A stretch of 64,000 nucleotides of DNA from Chloroflexota bacterium (lineage in GTDB: Bacteria > Chloroflexota > Anaerolineae > Aggregatilineales > J027): NCBI GenBank assembly GCA_016234595.1, contig JACRBG010000049.1, positions 1 to 64,000 of the forward strand, written 5' to 3'. The notes under the pieces are model-generated. The model was given only the letters and a program-made list of their open reading frames with translations. It made no database searches and was not told the origin of the DNA. Position 1 is the stretch's first letter. Each line of letters starts with the position of its first letter. Position numbers and translations under genes: made by a program. Positions 26,632 through 35,676 of this stretch are shown here, in pieces.

Positions 26632-27651
26632 CTATTCAAGCGCCGAGCTATCCCAAATGCGCTGTTGATTAATTGCCATCTTTTCCAAATAGGCTGCTTC
26701 CAAATCCACCCCGGTATAGTTGGCAATTTTCAACAGATAGGCCAGAACATCTGCCATCTCAGAGCGCAGTTGATCGCTGGGCAGGGGTTCGTGTTCCTGT
26801 TGACCCGTTTTCCAATGTTTAACCACCGCCCGTGCCATCTCCCCAATTTCTTCTTGCAATAGCACAAAATTGAGGAATAAATCGGGGTTAAAGTTCTTGG
26901 CCTTATCCAACGCCCGATGAAATCGTTGAAAATCACCCAACCGACGTGCCGTCATATGCACATCCAGATCAGTTGGCCCGCTAGAAGTTGATTTCACCAC
27001 GTCGGCTAGTACCGGGGTTTCTTCAACCAATCCCGGCAAGACGGCTTGGCGTGGCCCTGTACCCAATGCGCCCCGAATGGTTGCGATCACTTCGGCCCGC
27101 TGACCTTCGTCCTGCACCACATCAATGTGATTAGTGTCAATTGTCAGCACAGGTGCAGCGGTATATTCGGTAAAAAATCGGTCATACGCCACCCGCAACC
27201 CATCAATGTAATGCGGATCCATATTGCGCTCATAGGATCGGTCACGCGCCGCGATTCGACTCATCAAAACCGATGTATCAGCCCGTAAAAACACCACCAA
27301 ATCGGGTTGGGGGATGTTTTCAGCGAGGGCCTCATACACACTCTCATATGTTGCCAATTCATCATCCGCCAAATTCAGTTGGGCAAATAGATGGTCTTTG
27401 GCAAAAATATAATCGCTGACCAGCGGGCGGGGCAGTTGATGAAGTCGTCGTTGTTGATGATAGCGGCTCAGTAGAAAAAAGACCTGTGTTTGAAAGGCAT
27501 ACCGTGCCCGGTCTTGATAAAATCGAGCCAGAAACGGGTTTTCTTCAAAAACCTCAATCAACAGCGAGGCGTTTAAAGCCTGCTGAAGATACCGAGCCAG
27601 CGTGGTCTTGCCGACCCCGATGACCCCTTCAATCGCAACATAATAATTCAT
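26632..27651 (-). CDS. Deoxynucleoside kinase fused to a MazG-like pyrophosphohydrolase
   Basis: A 339-residue two-domain protein. The N-terminal 205 residues are a second deoxynucleoside kinase: P-loop GVIGVGKTT at residues 8-16, EVFEENPFL near residue 36, SDYIFAKD near residue 79 and the lid arginines in RDRSYERN. After a linker, residues 230-339 resemble the all-alpha MazG/dUTPase-like NTP pyrophosphohydrolases: LLQEEIGEMARAVVKHW and RSEMADVLAYLLKIAN contain the E-x3-E and E-x2-D metal ligands. The fusion joins deoxynucleotide making and breaking in one chain. It precedes the shorter kinase on the same strand, 76 bases away. Confidence 0.88.
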   Translation of the reverse strand: MNYYVAIEGVIGVGKTTLARYLQQALNASLLIEVFEENPFLARFYQDRARYAFQTQVFFLLSRYHQQRRLHQLPRPLVSDYIFAKDHLFAQLNLADDELATYESVYEALAENIPQPDLVVFLRADTSVLMSRIAARDRSYERNMDPHYIDGLRVAYDRFFTEYTAAPVLTIDTNHIDVVQDEGQRAEVIATIRGALGTGPRQAVLPGLVEETPVLADVVKSTSSGPTDLDVHMTARRLGDFQRFHRALDKAKNFNPDLFLNFVLLQEEIGEMARAVVKHWKTGQQEHEPLPSDQLRSEMADVLAYLLKIANYTGVDLEAAYLEKMAINQQRIWDSSALE

Positions 27652-27691
27652 ATGCGGCTTAACCTTTTACGGAGTTCGGCAAGGCTGGCAA

Positions 27692-28537
27692 CTAGCGGTT
27701 TTCGCGGGCCAATGCACTCGCCAATTGGGTGCTAATCAATTCCAGCATCAGCACTTCTTTGGGGTTAATATCCCCCGGCTTTTCTTTGCAGGCAAACACC
27801 ACCCCAAATCGCAAAGTCGTCCCCACCGGCACAGCAACACCTGCCCCATAGCGCCCCTTAGAGATAAAGGGATGATTCGGTGTATCCGCTTGGGCCACAA
27901 TTTTGCTTTGCCCATTTTGCCCCACCCATCCCAATAAACTGTTGTTGTATTCAAGACGATTGGGCGCAAGGCTGGTCACTGCGGACGGCCCTTCTTGAGC
28001 CGAAAGGGTTAACATCGGGGGGTCGGTGGGTGTGATGGTATAAAACGCCACATAATCATAACCCAGTTCCAAAATGGCACTTACCGCGGCTTGGGCTTTA
28101 GCTGGGCCTTTGGCGCGGGTCAGTGACTTGGCAAATTGGCGCACGGGTGGCAATGTATCAGCCCGTAATGTTTCCAGCCGCCGATCTTCAAACAGGCGTT
28201 TAATGACCTTGATGAGTTCATCATTTTTGAATGGGTCGGTCGAAACGTCGTCGGCCCGCCCCGGCATCCCAAAATCAGCTTCTTCGTCTACCAAGACGAT
28301 CAGCAGTCGCGGGTGACTTTGACGTAGTTCCTTGACCAGTGCATAAACATCACCCAATCCATTGTCCACAACCAACACATCCGAGCGTTTGGTTTTATCG
28401 GCCAAGGCTTCATGGATTTTCTCGATACTAGTCACAATATTGACAACAAATTTCGGCTCTGTGCTTAGGTTTTCACGATAACGCGCAATGGATTGCAGCC
28501 GAATAGCAACCAATAGGTGGATTTTGGGGGATGTCAT
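27692..28537 (-). CDS. Degenerate receiver plus GAF-type sensor protein
   Basis: A 281-residue soluble protein. Residues 1-110 look like a response-regulator receiver fold (VLVVDNGLGDVYALVKELRQ followed by LLIVLVDEEA), but the usual pair of acidic residues after the first strand is missing (KIHLLVAIRL). Residues 120-281 resemble a GAF domain (YDYVAFYTI, LGWVGQNGQSKIV, AGVAVPVG, LELISTQLASALA). It has no output domain, so it may act through protein contacts with the GAF histidine kinase at 28666. The ATG at 28537 is chosen; an in-frame GTG at 28549 is possible. Confidence 0.72.
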   Translation of the reverse strand: MTSPKIHLLVAIRLQSIARYRENLSTEPKFVVNIVTSIEKIHEALADKTKRSDVLVVDNGLGDVYALVKELRQSHPRLLIVLVDEEADFGMPGRADDVSTDPFKNDELIKVIKRLFEDRRLETLRADTLPPVRQFAKSLTRAKGPAKAQAAVSAILELGYDYVAFYTITPTDPPMLTLSAQEGPSAVTSLAPNRLEYNNSLLGWVGQNGQSKIVAQADTPNHPFISKGRYGAGVAVPVGTTLRFGVVFACKEKPGDINPKEVLMLELISTQLASALARENR

Positions 28538-28665
28538 AACTTGGATCACACCTCAAACAATAGACGGGCTAGATGCTTTCGGACAATTATAGCACCTACC
28601 CGCTAAAACCGAATTTCAAAATAGACAATCCTATTGTTTGAGGATTTTGGCGTGCGATGTTCTCA

Positions 28666-29832
28666 TTAATGCGCTGGTGGAGCCGAGCGTTTGAGAGGAA
28701 CGACGGTTCGAATGGTTGTGCCTTTGCCTTGCTGGCTATCAACCTGCATAAACCCACGTAGTTGATTAGCCCGTTGTTCCATATTGCGCAGGCCAAAATG
28801 ATTTTGGTTCATCATCGTCGCCGCATCAAACCCAACCCCGTTGTCGCGCACTGTCACATACAAATCATCATCTTCCACTGCTACACTCACTTCGGCCCGT
28901 GTCGCTTTGGCATGACGCGCCACATTCGCCAACGCCTCCCGAATAATTTGGGACAGGGAGTGTCGTTGTGCATCCGTCAGGGCGGGTAACTCTTCGGAAA
29001 TGGACAGGGCCACCTCCACCCCCGCAAAATCACGGAAATGCTCGGCAAGGTTGGCAATTTGCTGATGGAATGTGCTGCTTTGTACATCGTTGGGACGCCG
29101 CAAATCACGGATATAGCCCCGGATGTTCTCGATAATATTGTTCAGATCTTGCACAATGGATTGGAAGCGTGTTTCTTCTTCCCGTGTCAAATGCGTTTTG
29201 CCACGCATAATTTCGAGCTTCATCCCCACTGCATAAATTTCTTGAATGACCCCATCATGCAAATCCATCCCGATGCGATCTCGCTCACGGATAAGGGCCA
29301 CTGTTTGCAATTGCTGATGCAGCCGTGCATTCTCAATAGCAATAGCCGCAAACGTTGCAAAAAACACCACCAGCCGTTCGTCATCTTCATCAAAAGGCTT
29401 CTCGTCTAGGCGATCACACAAATAGAGGTTGCCCAATCGTTGATGATTGCGCCCTTCAATCGGAACCCCCAAAAATGTTTTCATAAAGGGGTGATTTTTT
29501 ACAAAACCACTTGAACGCGGGTCAGTCGTTAGGTCTTCTAACCGAATGGGATAGTCAGTATCAAACAATGCCCCCAGCAAACCAAGCCCTTCTGGTTCGT
29601 GTTCAATCCCACGTGCTACTGCCGGATGTAACCCCGACGTAATAAACGCCCGCAGGCCACCTTCATCGGAAGGGATACCCACTGCCGCATATTTAGCTCC
29701 CACCAATTCACGTACCACATCTGCAATACTTTGTAGGGTACGGGGTAGGCTTAAACCTCGAACAACATCACTGGCCGCTCTGGTCAGCAAATCAATGGTG
29801 GTAGGCGAGGAAGATAGATGTTGCGAGGACAT
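28666..29832 (-). CDS. GAF-domain histidine kinase of the NarL/DegS class
   Basis: A 388-residue soluble kinase. A GAF domain (about residues 15-170) is followed by a HisKA_3 dimerisation domain, with the phosphoaccepting histidine in GMDLHDGVIQ near residue 190, and a HATPase_c domain with IIREALANVARHAKA and VRDNGVGFDA. HisKA_3 kinases pair with LuxR-type response regulators, and exactly such a gene is transcribed divergently at 29973. The start at 29832 has AGGGAG upstream, better than an in-frame ATG at 29865. This is very probably one two-component system. Confidence 0.9.
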   Translation of the reverse strand: MSSQHLSSSPTTIDLLTRAASDVVRGLSLPRTLQSIADVVRELVGAKYAAVGIPSDEGGLRAFITSGLHPAVARGIEHEPEGLGLLGALFDTDYPIRLEDLTTDPRSSGFVKNHPFMKTFLGVPIEGRNHQRLGNLYLCDRLDEKPFDEDDERLVVFFATFAAIAIENARLHQQLQTVALIRERDRIGMDLHDGVIQEIYAVGMKLEIMRGKTHLTREEETRFQSIVQDLNNIIENIRGYIRDLRRPNDVQSSTFHQQIANLAEHFRDFAGVEVALSISEELPALTDAQRHSLSQIIREALANVARHAKATRAEVSVAVEDDDLYVTVRDNGVGFDAATMMNQNHFGLRNMEQRANQLRGFMQVDSQQGKGTTIRTVVPLKRSAPPAH

Positions 29833-29972
29833 GATGATAAGTTCTCCCTGTAAAAATAGTCGCAATTCGGATTATCATAATGCTACAAAACCTAGTTGTC
29901 ACTATAATAGGGCAAGTAGTCATAATCCTTGCGTGCAAAAAGGCACTTGAACATAGTTTTGGAGAGAGCGCA

Positions 29973-30662
29973 GTGTCTCATTTAAGAATCATCATCGCCG
30001 ACGATCATGCTGTCGTGCGAGCTGGACTAAAGGCTTTACTTGAAAATGAAGCCGAATTCTCAGTGGTGGCCGAGGCCAATAGTGGTGAAGAGGCTGTCCA
30101 GCTTGCCGTGACCTATGAACCAGACATTGTGCTCATGGATATCCGAATGCCGGGGGGTATTTCCGGTATCGAAGCCTGTGAGCAAATTCTAAAAAACCGA
30201 GCCAAAATCAAAGTGGTCATGTTGACCTCCTATGCTGAAGATGAATTAGTCATGGATGCTATCCGTGCTGGGGCGGTGGGTTATGTCCTCAAACGGGTGG
30301 ACAGCACCAAGCTAATTGATGACATTCGGGCTGTTGCTGCGGGTGATGCCGTCATTGATACCGCCGTCACCAAGAGTCTGCTCAATGAAGTCCGCGAAGC
30401 CGCCCATATCAAAGAAGCCTCCGCTTTTGCCGAACTAAGCGAACGTGAACTCCACATCCTCGCCCTCATCGCCCGCGGCCTCACCAACCGTGAAATCGCT
30501 CAAAAGCTCTATCTGGGTGAAGGAACGGTTCGTAATTATGTAGGGAAGATTTTAAGCACCTTGCATGTCGCCAATCGGGCCGAAGCTGCTGTCTTTGCCG
30601 TCAAGCACCATATCGAGCGTTATGTACCACTCGATAGCGATGGGGCGAACCCCGAAGAATAA
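29973..30662 (+). CDS. LuxR/NarL-family response regulator
   Basis: A 229-residue regulator with a receiver domain (acidic pair in IADDHAV, phosphoacceptor aspartate in VLMDIRMP, conserved lysine in YVLKRVD) and a C-terminal LuxR helix-turn-helix (LSERELHILALIARGLTNREIA, then GTVRNYVGKIL). Translation most likely starts at GTG 29973, which has GGAGAG just upstream; the frame is open further to 29880 but that part does not resemble the family. It is divergent from its probable partner kinase, sharing a 140-base intergenic region that contains TATAAT at 29903-29908. Confidence 0.9.
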   Translation: MSHLRIIIADDHAVVRAGLKALLENEAEFSVVAEANSGEEAVQLAVTYEPDIVLMDIRMPGGISGIEACEQILKNRAKIKVVMLTSYAEDELVMDAIRAGAVGYVLKRVDSTKLIDDIRAVAAGDAVIDTAVTKSLLNEVREAAHIKEASAFAELSERELHILALIARGLTNREIAQKLYLGEGTVRNYVGKILSTLHVANRAEAAVFAVKHHIERYVPLDSDGANPEE

Positions 30663-30667
30663 ACCCT

Positions 30668-31066
30668 ATGACCCAAGCGAACCGCATCAATGTCTCCTCT
30701 GGTACAGCATGGGAAAGCATCGTCGGCTATTCACGGGCGGTGCGGATTGGCAATATCGTCGAGGTCGCAGGCACAACCGCCGTTGATGAGCAAGGCAATG
30801 TCATCGGCGGGTCTGATCCCTATGAGCAGGCCAAATTCATCTTCACCAAAATCGAAAAAGCCTTGAAAGAGGCCGGGGCGACTATGCAAAACGTGGTGCG
30901 AACCCGTATGTTTGTCATGAACGTGGCCGATTGGGAAGCGATTGGCAAAGCCCACGGCGAATTTTTCCGTGACATCCGTCCCGCCGCCACGCTGGTCGAG
31001 GTCAGCGCCCTCATTGACCCGCGCCTCTTGGTCGAAATCGAGGTCAGCGCCGTCCTTTCCGATTAG
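30668..31066 (+). CDS. RidA-family deaminase
   Basis: A 132-residue protein of the RidA/YjgF/UK114 family. The trimer-forming family hydrolyses reactive enamines and imines that arise from PLP enzymes. The conserved features are GTAWESIVGYSRAVRIGNIVEVAGT at the start, KIEKALKEAG, VVRTRMFV with the substrate-binding arginine, and the ending VEVSALIDPRLLVEIE with the conserved glutamate. It follows the response regulator after five bases and is probably co-transcribed. The class V aminotransferase elsewhere in the window is a possible source of substrate, but that is only a suggestion. Confidence 0.88.
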   Translation: MTQANRINVSSGTAWESIVGYSRAVRIGNIVEVAGTTAVDEQGNVIGGSDPYEQAKFIFTKIEKALKEAGATMQNVVRTRMFVMNVADWEAIGKAHGEFFRDIRPAATLVEVSALIDPRLLVEIEVSAVLSD

Positions 31067-31093
31067 TTTAAATGACTGGACAATATTTACCAG

Positions 31094-32227
31094 ATGAGTA
31101 AATCTGTTCTCGCGGTAATGATCTTCTTATCGCTGATTTTGCTTGATGGCTGTAAATCAGAGGAAAAGGATTCTTCAACTCCACCCTCAACATCAACACC
31201 TACGCCATTACCGCTGGGTTTTGGCAATCCCAAGTGGTCACCTGATGGGAAATCAATCGCCCTCACCAGTAATCTTTCAGGGCATTATGGGATATGGGTG
31301 ATGCAAGCCGATGGCTCAAATTTAACCCAACTAGCCGAAGATGGCCTGATGCCTGAATGGTCGCCCGATGGCCGCCTCATTGCCTTTGCCTCATTTACCT
31401 CTGGCAATTCAGATGTATGGATTGTGGGGAGCGATGGCTCCAATCCAATCAATCTCACAGTTTCTAATCTTGGTGCAGACCGAAGCCCCCAATGGTCGCC
31501 TGACGGAAAACATCTGGCCTATATTGCGGAAGACCCCAGTCGCGTCAATGCCAATATCTGGGTTATCGAACCCGATGGTTCTAATCCAGCTAAACTGACT
31601 GAAGATCAGAACTATATTTATGACATTTTGTGCTGGTCACCCAATGGGGAATCCATTGCGTCAACCGTTACAGTGATTGACCCCAAAGTCACAGATTTCG
31701 AAGACATCACTAGAGATAATCAGGTTCAGGTCAACGGCTTTGAAATCATCAAACTAAGTAACTTAGAAACAGCCAATTTCGCCGCAGGTAAAACAATCAC
31801 CCGATTAGTATGGTCGCCGCAAGGGGATACTATTGCATTTTCGGCTTTGACAAGCGATATCGCAGCGGGTAACACCTATACCGATATATGGATTGTCCAC
31901 CTAGATAATCCAGACCCGATAAATCTAACAAACAATACTGCATTTGCTGGATTTGATGGTTATCCTGCTTGGTCACTAGATAGCAGCTATTTGGCCTTCG
32001 TGTCATTCGAGGAAGGAAAAGGTAATCTTTATACCCTTAAAATGGATGACTCCACTATCACTAATTTGACCAATGCCTTTGGGGGAATTAATTTAATCGG
32101 AAGTCCTGACTGGTCACCCGATGGTCAAAAAATTGCTTTTTCACTCGATAACGGTAATGGCCCTGATATTTGGGTCATCAATGCCGATGGCTCAAATCCT
32201 GTAAATCTAACTGCCACATATCAGTAG
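31094..32227 (+). CDS. TolB-like beta-propeller lipoprotein
   Basis: A 377-residue exported lipoprotein. The signal peptide ends in the lipobox LLDGC (cysteine near residue 20), followed by a serine/threonine/proline-rich linker. The remainder contains seven TolB-type repeats marked by W-S-P-D-G variants (KWSPDGKSIAL, EWSPDGRLIAF, QWSPDGKHLAY, DWSPDGQKIAF) and the strand motif IWVIxxDGSNPxxLT. Unlike true TolB there is no N-terminal TolB domain and no Tol-Pal genes nearby, so it is better seen as a surface binding protein. It follows RidA after 27 bases. Confidence 0.82.
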   Translation: MSKSVLAVMIFLSLILLDGCKSEEKDSSTPPSTSTPTPLPLGFGNPKWSPDGKSIALTSNLSGHYGIWVMQADGSNLTQLAEDGLMPEWSPDGRLIAFASFTSGNSDVWIVGSDGSNPINLTVSNLGADRSPQWSPDGKHLAYIAEDPSRVNANIWVIEPDGSNPAKLTEDQNYIYDILCWSPNGESIASTVTVIDPKVTDFEDITRDNQVQVNGFEIIKLSNLETANFAAGKTITRLVWSPQGDTIAFSALTSDIAAGNTYTDIWIVHLDNPDPINLTNNTAFAGFDGYPAWSLDSSYLAFVSFEEGKGNLYTLKMDDSTITNLTNAFGGINLIGSPDWSPDGQKIAFSLDNGNGPDIWVINADGSNPVNLTATYQ

Positions 32228-32262
32228 CCTCCCAAAAACAATGCTGATTAGACTTTTTTTCT

Positions 32263-32294
32263 AGATTCAGCGCGGCGGATTTATCCCCGCGTGT
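32263..32294 (+). repeat. REP-like palindrome, copy 2
   Basis: CGCGG at 32271-32275 and CCGCG at 32287-32291 enclose CGGATTTATCC, preceded by AGATTCAG as in the other two copies. It sits in the gap between the convergent propeller gene and the HAS-barrel gene, which otherwise shows nothing recognisable. Confidence 0.45.
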
Positions 32295-32419
32295 TAAGGT
32301 CTGTACCAGAATTTTGCATTTGGAACGGACACCTATGACCCGTCATTATAAAAAATGACACCACTTGACAATCCCCTACCGTTTTATTGCATCCCCTCAT
32401 AAGCCTATGCGTGTTTAGC

Positions 32420-33025
32420 TTAAGGCCGAATCAACTGCAAAGCATGTTTCAACATTTGCAGATCATTACTCAAGTGCCCCGCCAAATGTCGCCCCGCATT
32501 AATCAAGAAATCCATGCGCTCCTCATCAGGCCGTGCATCCGCCGCGCTCCGGATCACCGCCGCCAGCAACTCGATATTATTCGGCACACCGCTGGCACTG
32601 AGTATCAATCTAAAAAAATCTACTCGCTGCGTAATGACGTAAATCTGATCGGTATTGCACAGCATGACCGGATCAAGGCTTAACGGTGGGCGTGGTGGCA
32701 AGCTATTGACCAATCGTGCATCCTGAACATAGGCAATACTCAGCACATCAATTTCGACAGGCACAAGCCGATTCACCCGCTGATCCCGCACCGCTGCCGG
32801 ATTCATGTCGCTTGCCATGATCAACTGGCGCACCAATGGGTCGTCCTGAATTTTGATGGACGTAATCACCCCGATGATGGTCAAATCGTCATTACTGTGC
32901 TGGTTATAGCTCTGCACAAACGAGCCAAAGGTTGGATACAGCACATCTTGGCTGCGTGTCCCAAAAGTAAATCCTTCGGTGCTGGCCCGTAATACATGTC
33001 CAATTTCAAATGCTTCCATAGCCAT
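32420..33025 (-). CDS. HAS-barrel-type protein linked to NurA
   Basis: A 201-residue protein. The N-terminal 110 residues form small beta-strand repeats (IGHVLRASTEGFTFGTR, TIIGVITSIKIQDDPLVRQL, RLVPVEIDVLSIAY) as in the HAS barrel found at the front of the HerA helicase; the C-terminal 70 residues are helical (FFRLILSASG, DFLINAGRHLAGHLSNDLQML). It has no P-loop, so it is not HerA itself. It lies eight bases after nurA, and AGGAGG precedes the ATG perfectly. It probably serves as an adaptor or clamp in the NurA repair complex; this is inferred from the fold and the neighbour. Confidence 0.68.
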   Translation of the reverse strand: MAMEAFEIGHVLRASTEGFTFGTRSQDVLYPTFGSFVQSYNQHSNDDLTIIGVITSIKIQDDPLVRQLIMASDMNPAAVRDQRVNRLVPVEIDVLSIAYVQDARLVNSLPPRPPLSLDPVMLCNTDQIYVITQRVDFFRLILSASGVPNNIELLAAVIRSAADARPDEERMDFLINAGRHLAGHLSNDLQMLKHALQLIRP

Positions 33026-33033
33026 AGTTCCTC

Positions 33034-34290
33034 CTACCGTCTCCTCCCATTTGATTGCCCAAAGGATTGCCGTCCTGAGCGAGTTTGGAGCTTGCCTGTC
33101 AGCTTGGCCGATTCCTCAATTTCGTGGCGATGACGCAGCATTTCGGTGCGAATCAATTCTTCCAGCATATGCCGCTCAGGATTGCGGATGACCGCCACTT
33201 CATCGGCGCGTGTCAACGCATAGGGGTAATTCCCCATCATCAGGCACTGGGCAATGATTAACGCATGCACTTCGTTGACGGCCTCACGTGAACGGGCCAC
33301 CCACATCGGTAGCTCAACCCGTGCCAAATGTGCCGCACCCTGTCGGCCCACATTGAGATAGAAATAGATAATCTCATAGCTTTCGCCCACCAAATTGCGA
33401 TAATTTTTGTTCTGGGGGCTTTGCTGAATCATCAGGGCCGAACGTTCCCCCGGTTGCAAAATGCGCTTAAACAGCCATTGATCATCCAGCCCTTCATAAT
33501 CGCCGGGGGTCGCCAATACCGCCCGCCGCACATCTTCTTCATCCAACGACAGTAGATGTAACAGGGCCACCACAAATCGGCTGGTTGGGCGGTCAATATA
33601 GCCAGCGAGACTCGTTTGATGTTGATGACGGGTATAGGTGGCGGTGTGAGTATCATGCAGATGCACCAGCGCCCCATGATAGTCTTTTTCCAAAATATTC
33701 GACTCCGGCACATCACGGCCTAACCAGAACAACAGTGGCCCATCGGAAAGGGCAATCACTGTCTGGTTGTTGTCGCGGTGACTCCATGCCGCGTTCGCCA
33801 ACGCCTGCATTTCCCCAACGGTGCGCCGCGCATTTACCGTTGCATTGGTAATCAACTGATCATGTTGGTCACGGATATCCGAGTCAGCATAATATAAAAT
33901 GGGTTCGCTATATTCTTGGGGCAGTTGGTCTTGCCCATGATAAAACGTAAATCGCCCAATATTGGTCAAATAATAAAAAGCCGCCCCGTGAATATCCGGG
34001 TAAATTTGCGACCCATCCACCGCAATAATGGTGGCCTTATCTGGAGGTTTTGGTAGCTCATAACGAGCCGTGAGCACTTCCCCATCTACCGCAATCGGTG
34101 CCGCCCCTCGATACCCTGCGTCCCGCTCCCGTGCCAATTGAATCCGTTCATAAATCGCCGCATTGTCGGTCAGATTCATAAACTCATCAAACGCTTTTTG
34201 GCCCCGTTCGCTAATATCCTCCATCTTGTAGGACAGCGCCCGACCCATTTTTTGCACTTGTGGCAGCACTTTAGCATATTCGAGCGCCAT
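33034..34290 (-). CDS. nurA: NurA-family DNA end-resection nuclease
   Basis: A 418-residue protein with a NurA nuclease domain. The RNase H-like core is marked by IIAVDGSQIYPDIHG near residue 92, with a metal-binding aspartate and DGSQ typical of NurA, then ALSDGPLLFWLG near residue 180 and the late VARVELPMWVA. NurA works with the HerA helicase to make 3' overhangs during double-strand break repair. No HerA ATPase gene is in this window. AAGGGG precedes the ATG and the previous gene ends just before it, so the genes form a tight operon running from the Fur gene to the HAS-barrel gene. Confidence 0.85.
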   Translation of the reverse strand: MALEYAKVLPQVQKMGRALSYKMEDISERGQKAFDEFMNLTDNAAIYERIQLARERDAGYRGAAPIAVDGEVLTARYELPKPPDKATIIAVDGSQIYPDIHGAAFYYLTNIGRFTFYHGQDQLPQEYSEPILYYADSDIRDQHDQLITNATVNARRTVGEMQALANAAWSHRDNNQTVIALSDGPLLFWLGRDVPESNILEKDYHGALVHLHDTHTATYTRHQHQTSLAGYIDRPTSRFVVALLHLLSLDEEDVRRAVLATPGDYEGLDDQWLFKRILQPGERSALMIQQSPQNKNYRNLVGESYEIIYFYLNVGRQGAAHLARVELPMWVARSREAVNEVHALIIAQCLMMGNYPYALTRADEVAVIRNPERHMLEELIRTEMLRHRHEIEESAKLTGKLQTRSGRQSFGQSNGRRR

Positions 34291-34941
34291 CTATTGCCCC
34301 TTCCCCGCTGGCATCCACCGCAAACCAGCCGCCACTTGCTCATAATCATTAGGATTGCGCCCCAATTTTCGCAAGGCCGTATCTTGAATAAGGCTGTTGC
34401 CTGTAGCGAAGAATTTTTCGCGGGCGACTTCATCTACCGCCAACTCATCCACCAGATAACACTCGCCATTGAAATCAAAAGACCCAATCACAAAAGGCAT
34501 GGCTTCATACATCCGCAGCGCCACCGACCGATACGCATCCTCAACCGCCTCGCGTACCCGCGCCGCCACGATTGGGTTTGCCAGCGCCACCGTCGTAACC
34601 ACCATCCCCGCTGGAAGCTGTACCGAAAAACCTTCAAAGATTGAGCGTGTCACCAAAACTTCGAATCCGATATTGACCCCGTCTACACTCACAATCCCAT
34701 ATTGACTGTAGGTATCGGTTGGGGCTGGATAGCGGATTTTTTCGCGGGCAGGCTCAGCTTGACGAGGGGTATAAGGGTCAATATATGGCCCATACACGCC
34801 ATCAATTGACCAAAAGGATTCTAATAGGCGTGACCATTGATTATCGCGCAAAGTATCGTAGCTTAAATTGAGTTCATAGGTTCCGCCTGACCAAAAATCT
34901 CGCGGGTCGGCATGGATTGGAATTTGAATGCGGGCGCTCAT
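34291..34941 (-). CDS. Hypothetical protein in the NurA operon
   Basis: A 216-residue soluble protein that I do not recognise. The first half has aromatic-rich beta-type sequence (IPIHADPRDFWSGGTYELNLSYD, WSIDGVYGPYIDPYTP); the second half contains GIVSVDGVNIGFEVLVTRS and a long helix (ANPIVAARVREAVEDAYRSVALRMYEAM). Its stop directly abuts the nurA start and it follows the zinc-ribbon gene without a gap, which suggests a role in the same DNA-repair unit. ATG 34941 is preferred; GTG 34962 is an in-frame alternative. Confidence 0.65.
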   Translation of the reverse strand: MSARIQIPIHADPRDFWSGGTYELNLSYDTLRDNQWSRLLESFWSIDGVYGPYIDPYTPRQAEPAREKIRYPAPTDTYSQYGIVSVDGVNIGFEVLVTRSIFEGFSVQLPAGMVVTTVALANPIVAARVREAVEDAYRSVALRMYEAMPFVIGSFDFNGECYLVDELAVDEVAREKFFATGNSLIQDTALRKLGRNPNDYEQVAAGLRWMPAGKGQ

Positions 34942-34962
34942 CGGTGGGACGGTTCCTTCCAC

Positions 34963-35676
34963 TCAAAATAGGCTGGCGATTCTTAGATAAACACTTTTAT
35001 TATGGCATTTGGGGCAAATAGCTGGTGATTTAAGGGATTCTTCAGTCTGTCGTTTTTGAATTTGTTGTAAACGAATTTCGGTCTCTTCAATTGCCGATTT
35101 CACAGCTATCTCCCATTTAGGCAGCGAGGATGGAAAATACTCGTCGTTCAGCAAGGTCGCTGGTGTATTCAAGCCCAATTGGTCTCGGAATGCACCGAAA
35201 AATCGCTGGAGAGCCAAAATCTCCGCTTCTAATAAGACTTGCGACTGTTCTGGCAATTGTTTTTCTTTTCGGACGGCTTGTTGCTCCGCCGCCACCATGC
35301 GCCGCAGATTTTCTAACTGTTTAAGTTTCCAAGCCTGTAATTCCAGTTGTGGGCGCAGATAGAAAGGCAACCGATTGAGCATCTGCCCGCCTTGCATAGT
35401 ACGTTTACAGGCAGAACATTTAGGCACAGGCACTGTTTGGGCCTCGCCAGAAAAATAGCGAATATAGGCCGTCTCCACATCCACGCCGCGTTCCCATTCC
35501 GCCACTACGTACACTGCTCGTCGCCCAACCTCCAAATGTTCGGGACAGATATACTCTTCCCAAAAACCGTTCATCAGGCCGTCGTTGTGTTCGCTGAAAG
35601 GGACAAGGGCCTCAAGATGGGCCTCCCATTCGCACGCCGCGCAAACAATTTCCCACCGAAGCGACTCACTAAGCAA
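34963..35676 (-). CDS. Cysteine-rich zinc-binding protein in the NurA operon
   Basis: A 237-residue protein with three CxxC pairs: CAAC near residue 11, CSAC near residue 107 and CPKC near residue 221, plus a lone cysteine in EEYICPEHL. Between the second and third pairs lies a long charged helical region (KLKQLENLRRMVAAEQQAVRKE) likely to be coiled coil. Zinc binding is probable and the function unknown. The proposed start is TTG 35676, with AGAGG six bases upstream, overlapping the fur stop by a few bases; the frame extends further upstream but there it would lie wholly inside fur. Confidence 0.65.
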   Translation of the reverse strand: MLSESLRWEIVCAACEWEAHLEALVPFSEHNDGLMNGFWEEYICPEHLEVGRRAVYVVAEWERGVDVETAYIRYFSGEAQTVPVPKCSACKRTMQGGQMLNRLPFYLRPQLELQAWKLKQLENLRRMVAAEQQAVRKEKQLPEQSQVLLEAEILALQRFFGAFRDQLGLNTPATLLNDEYFPSSLPKWEIAVKSAIEETEIRLQQIQKRQTEESLKSPAICPKCHNKSVYLRIASLF

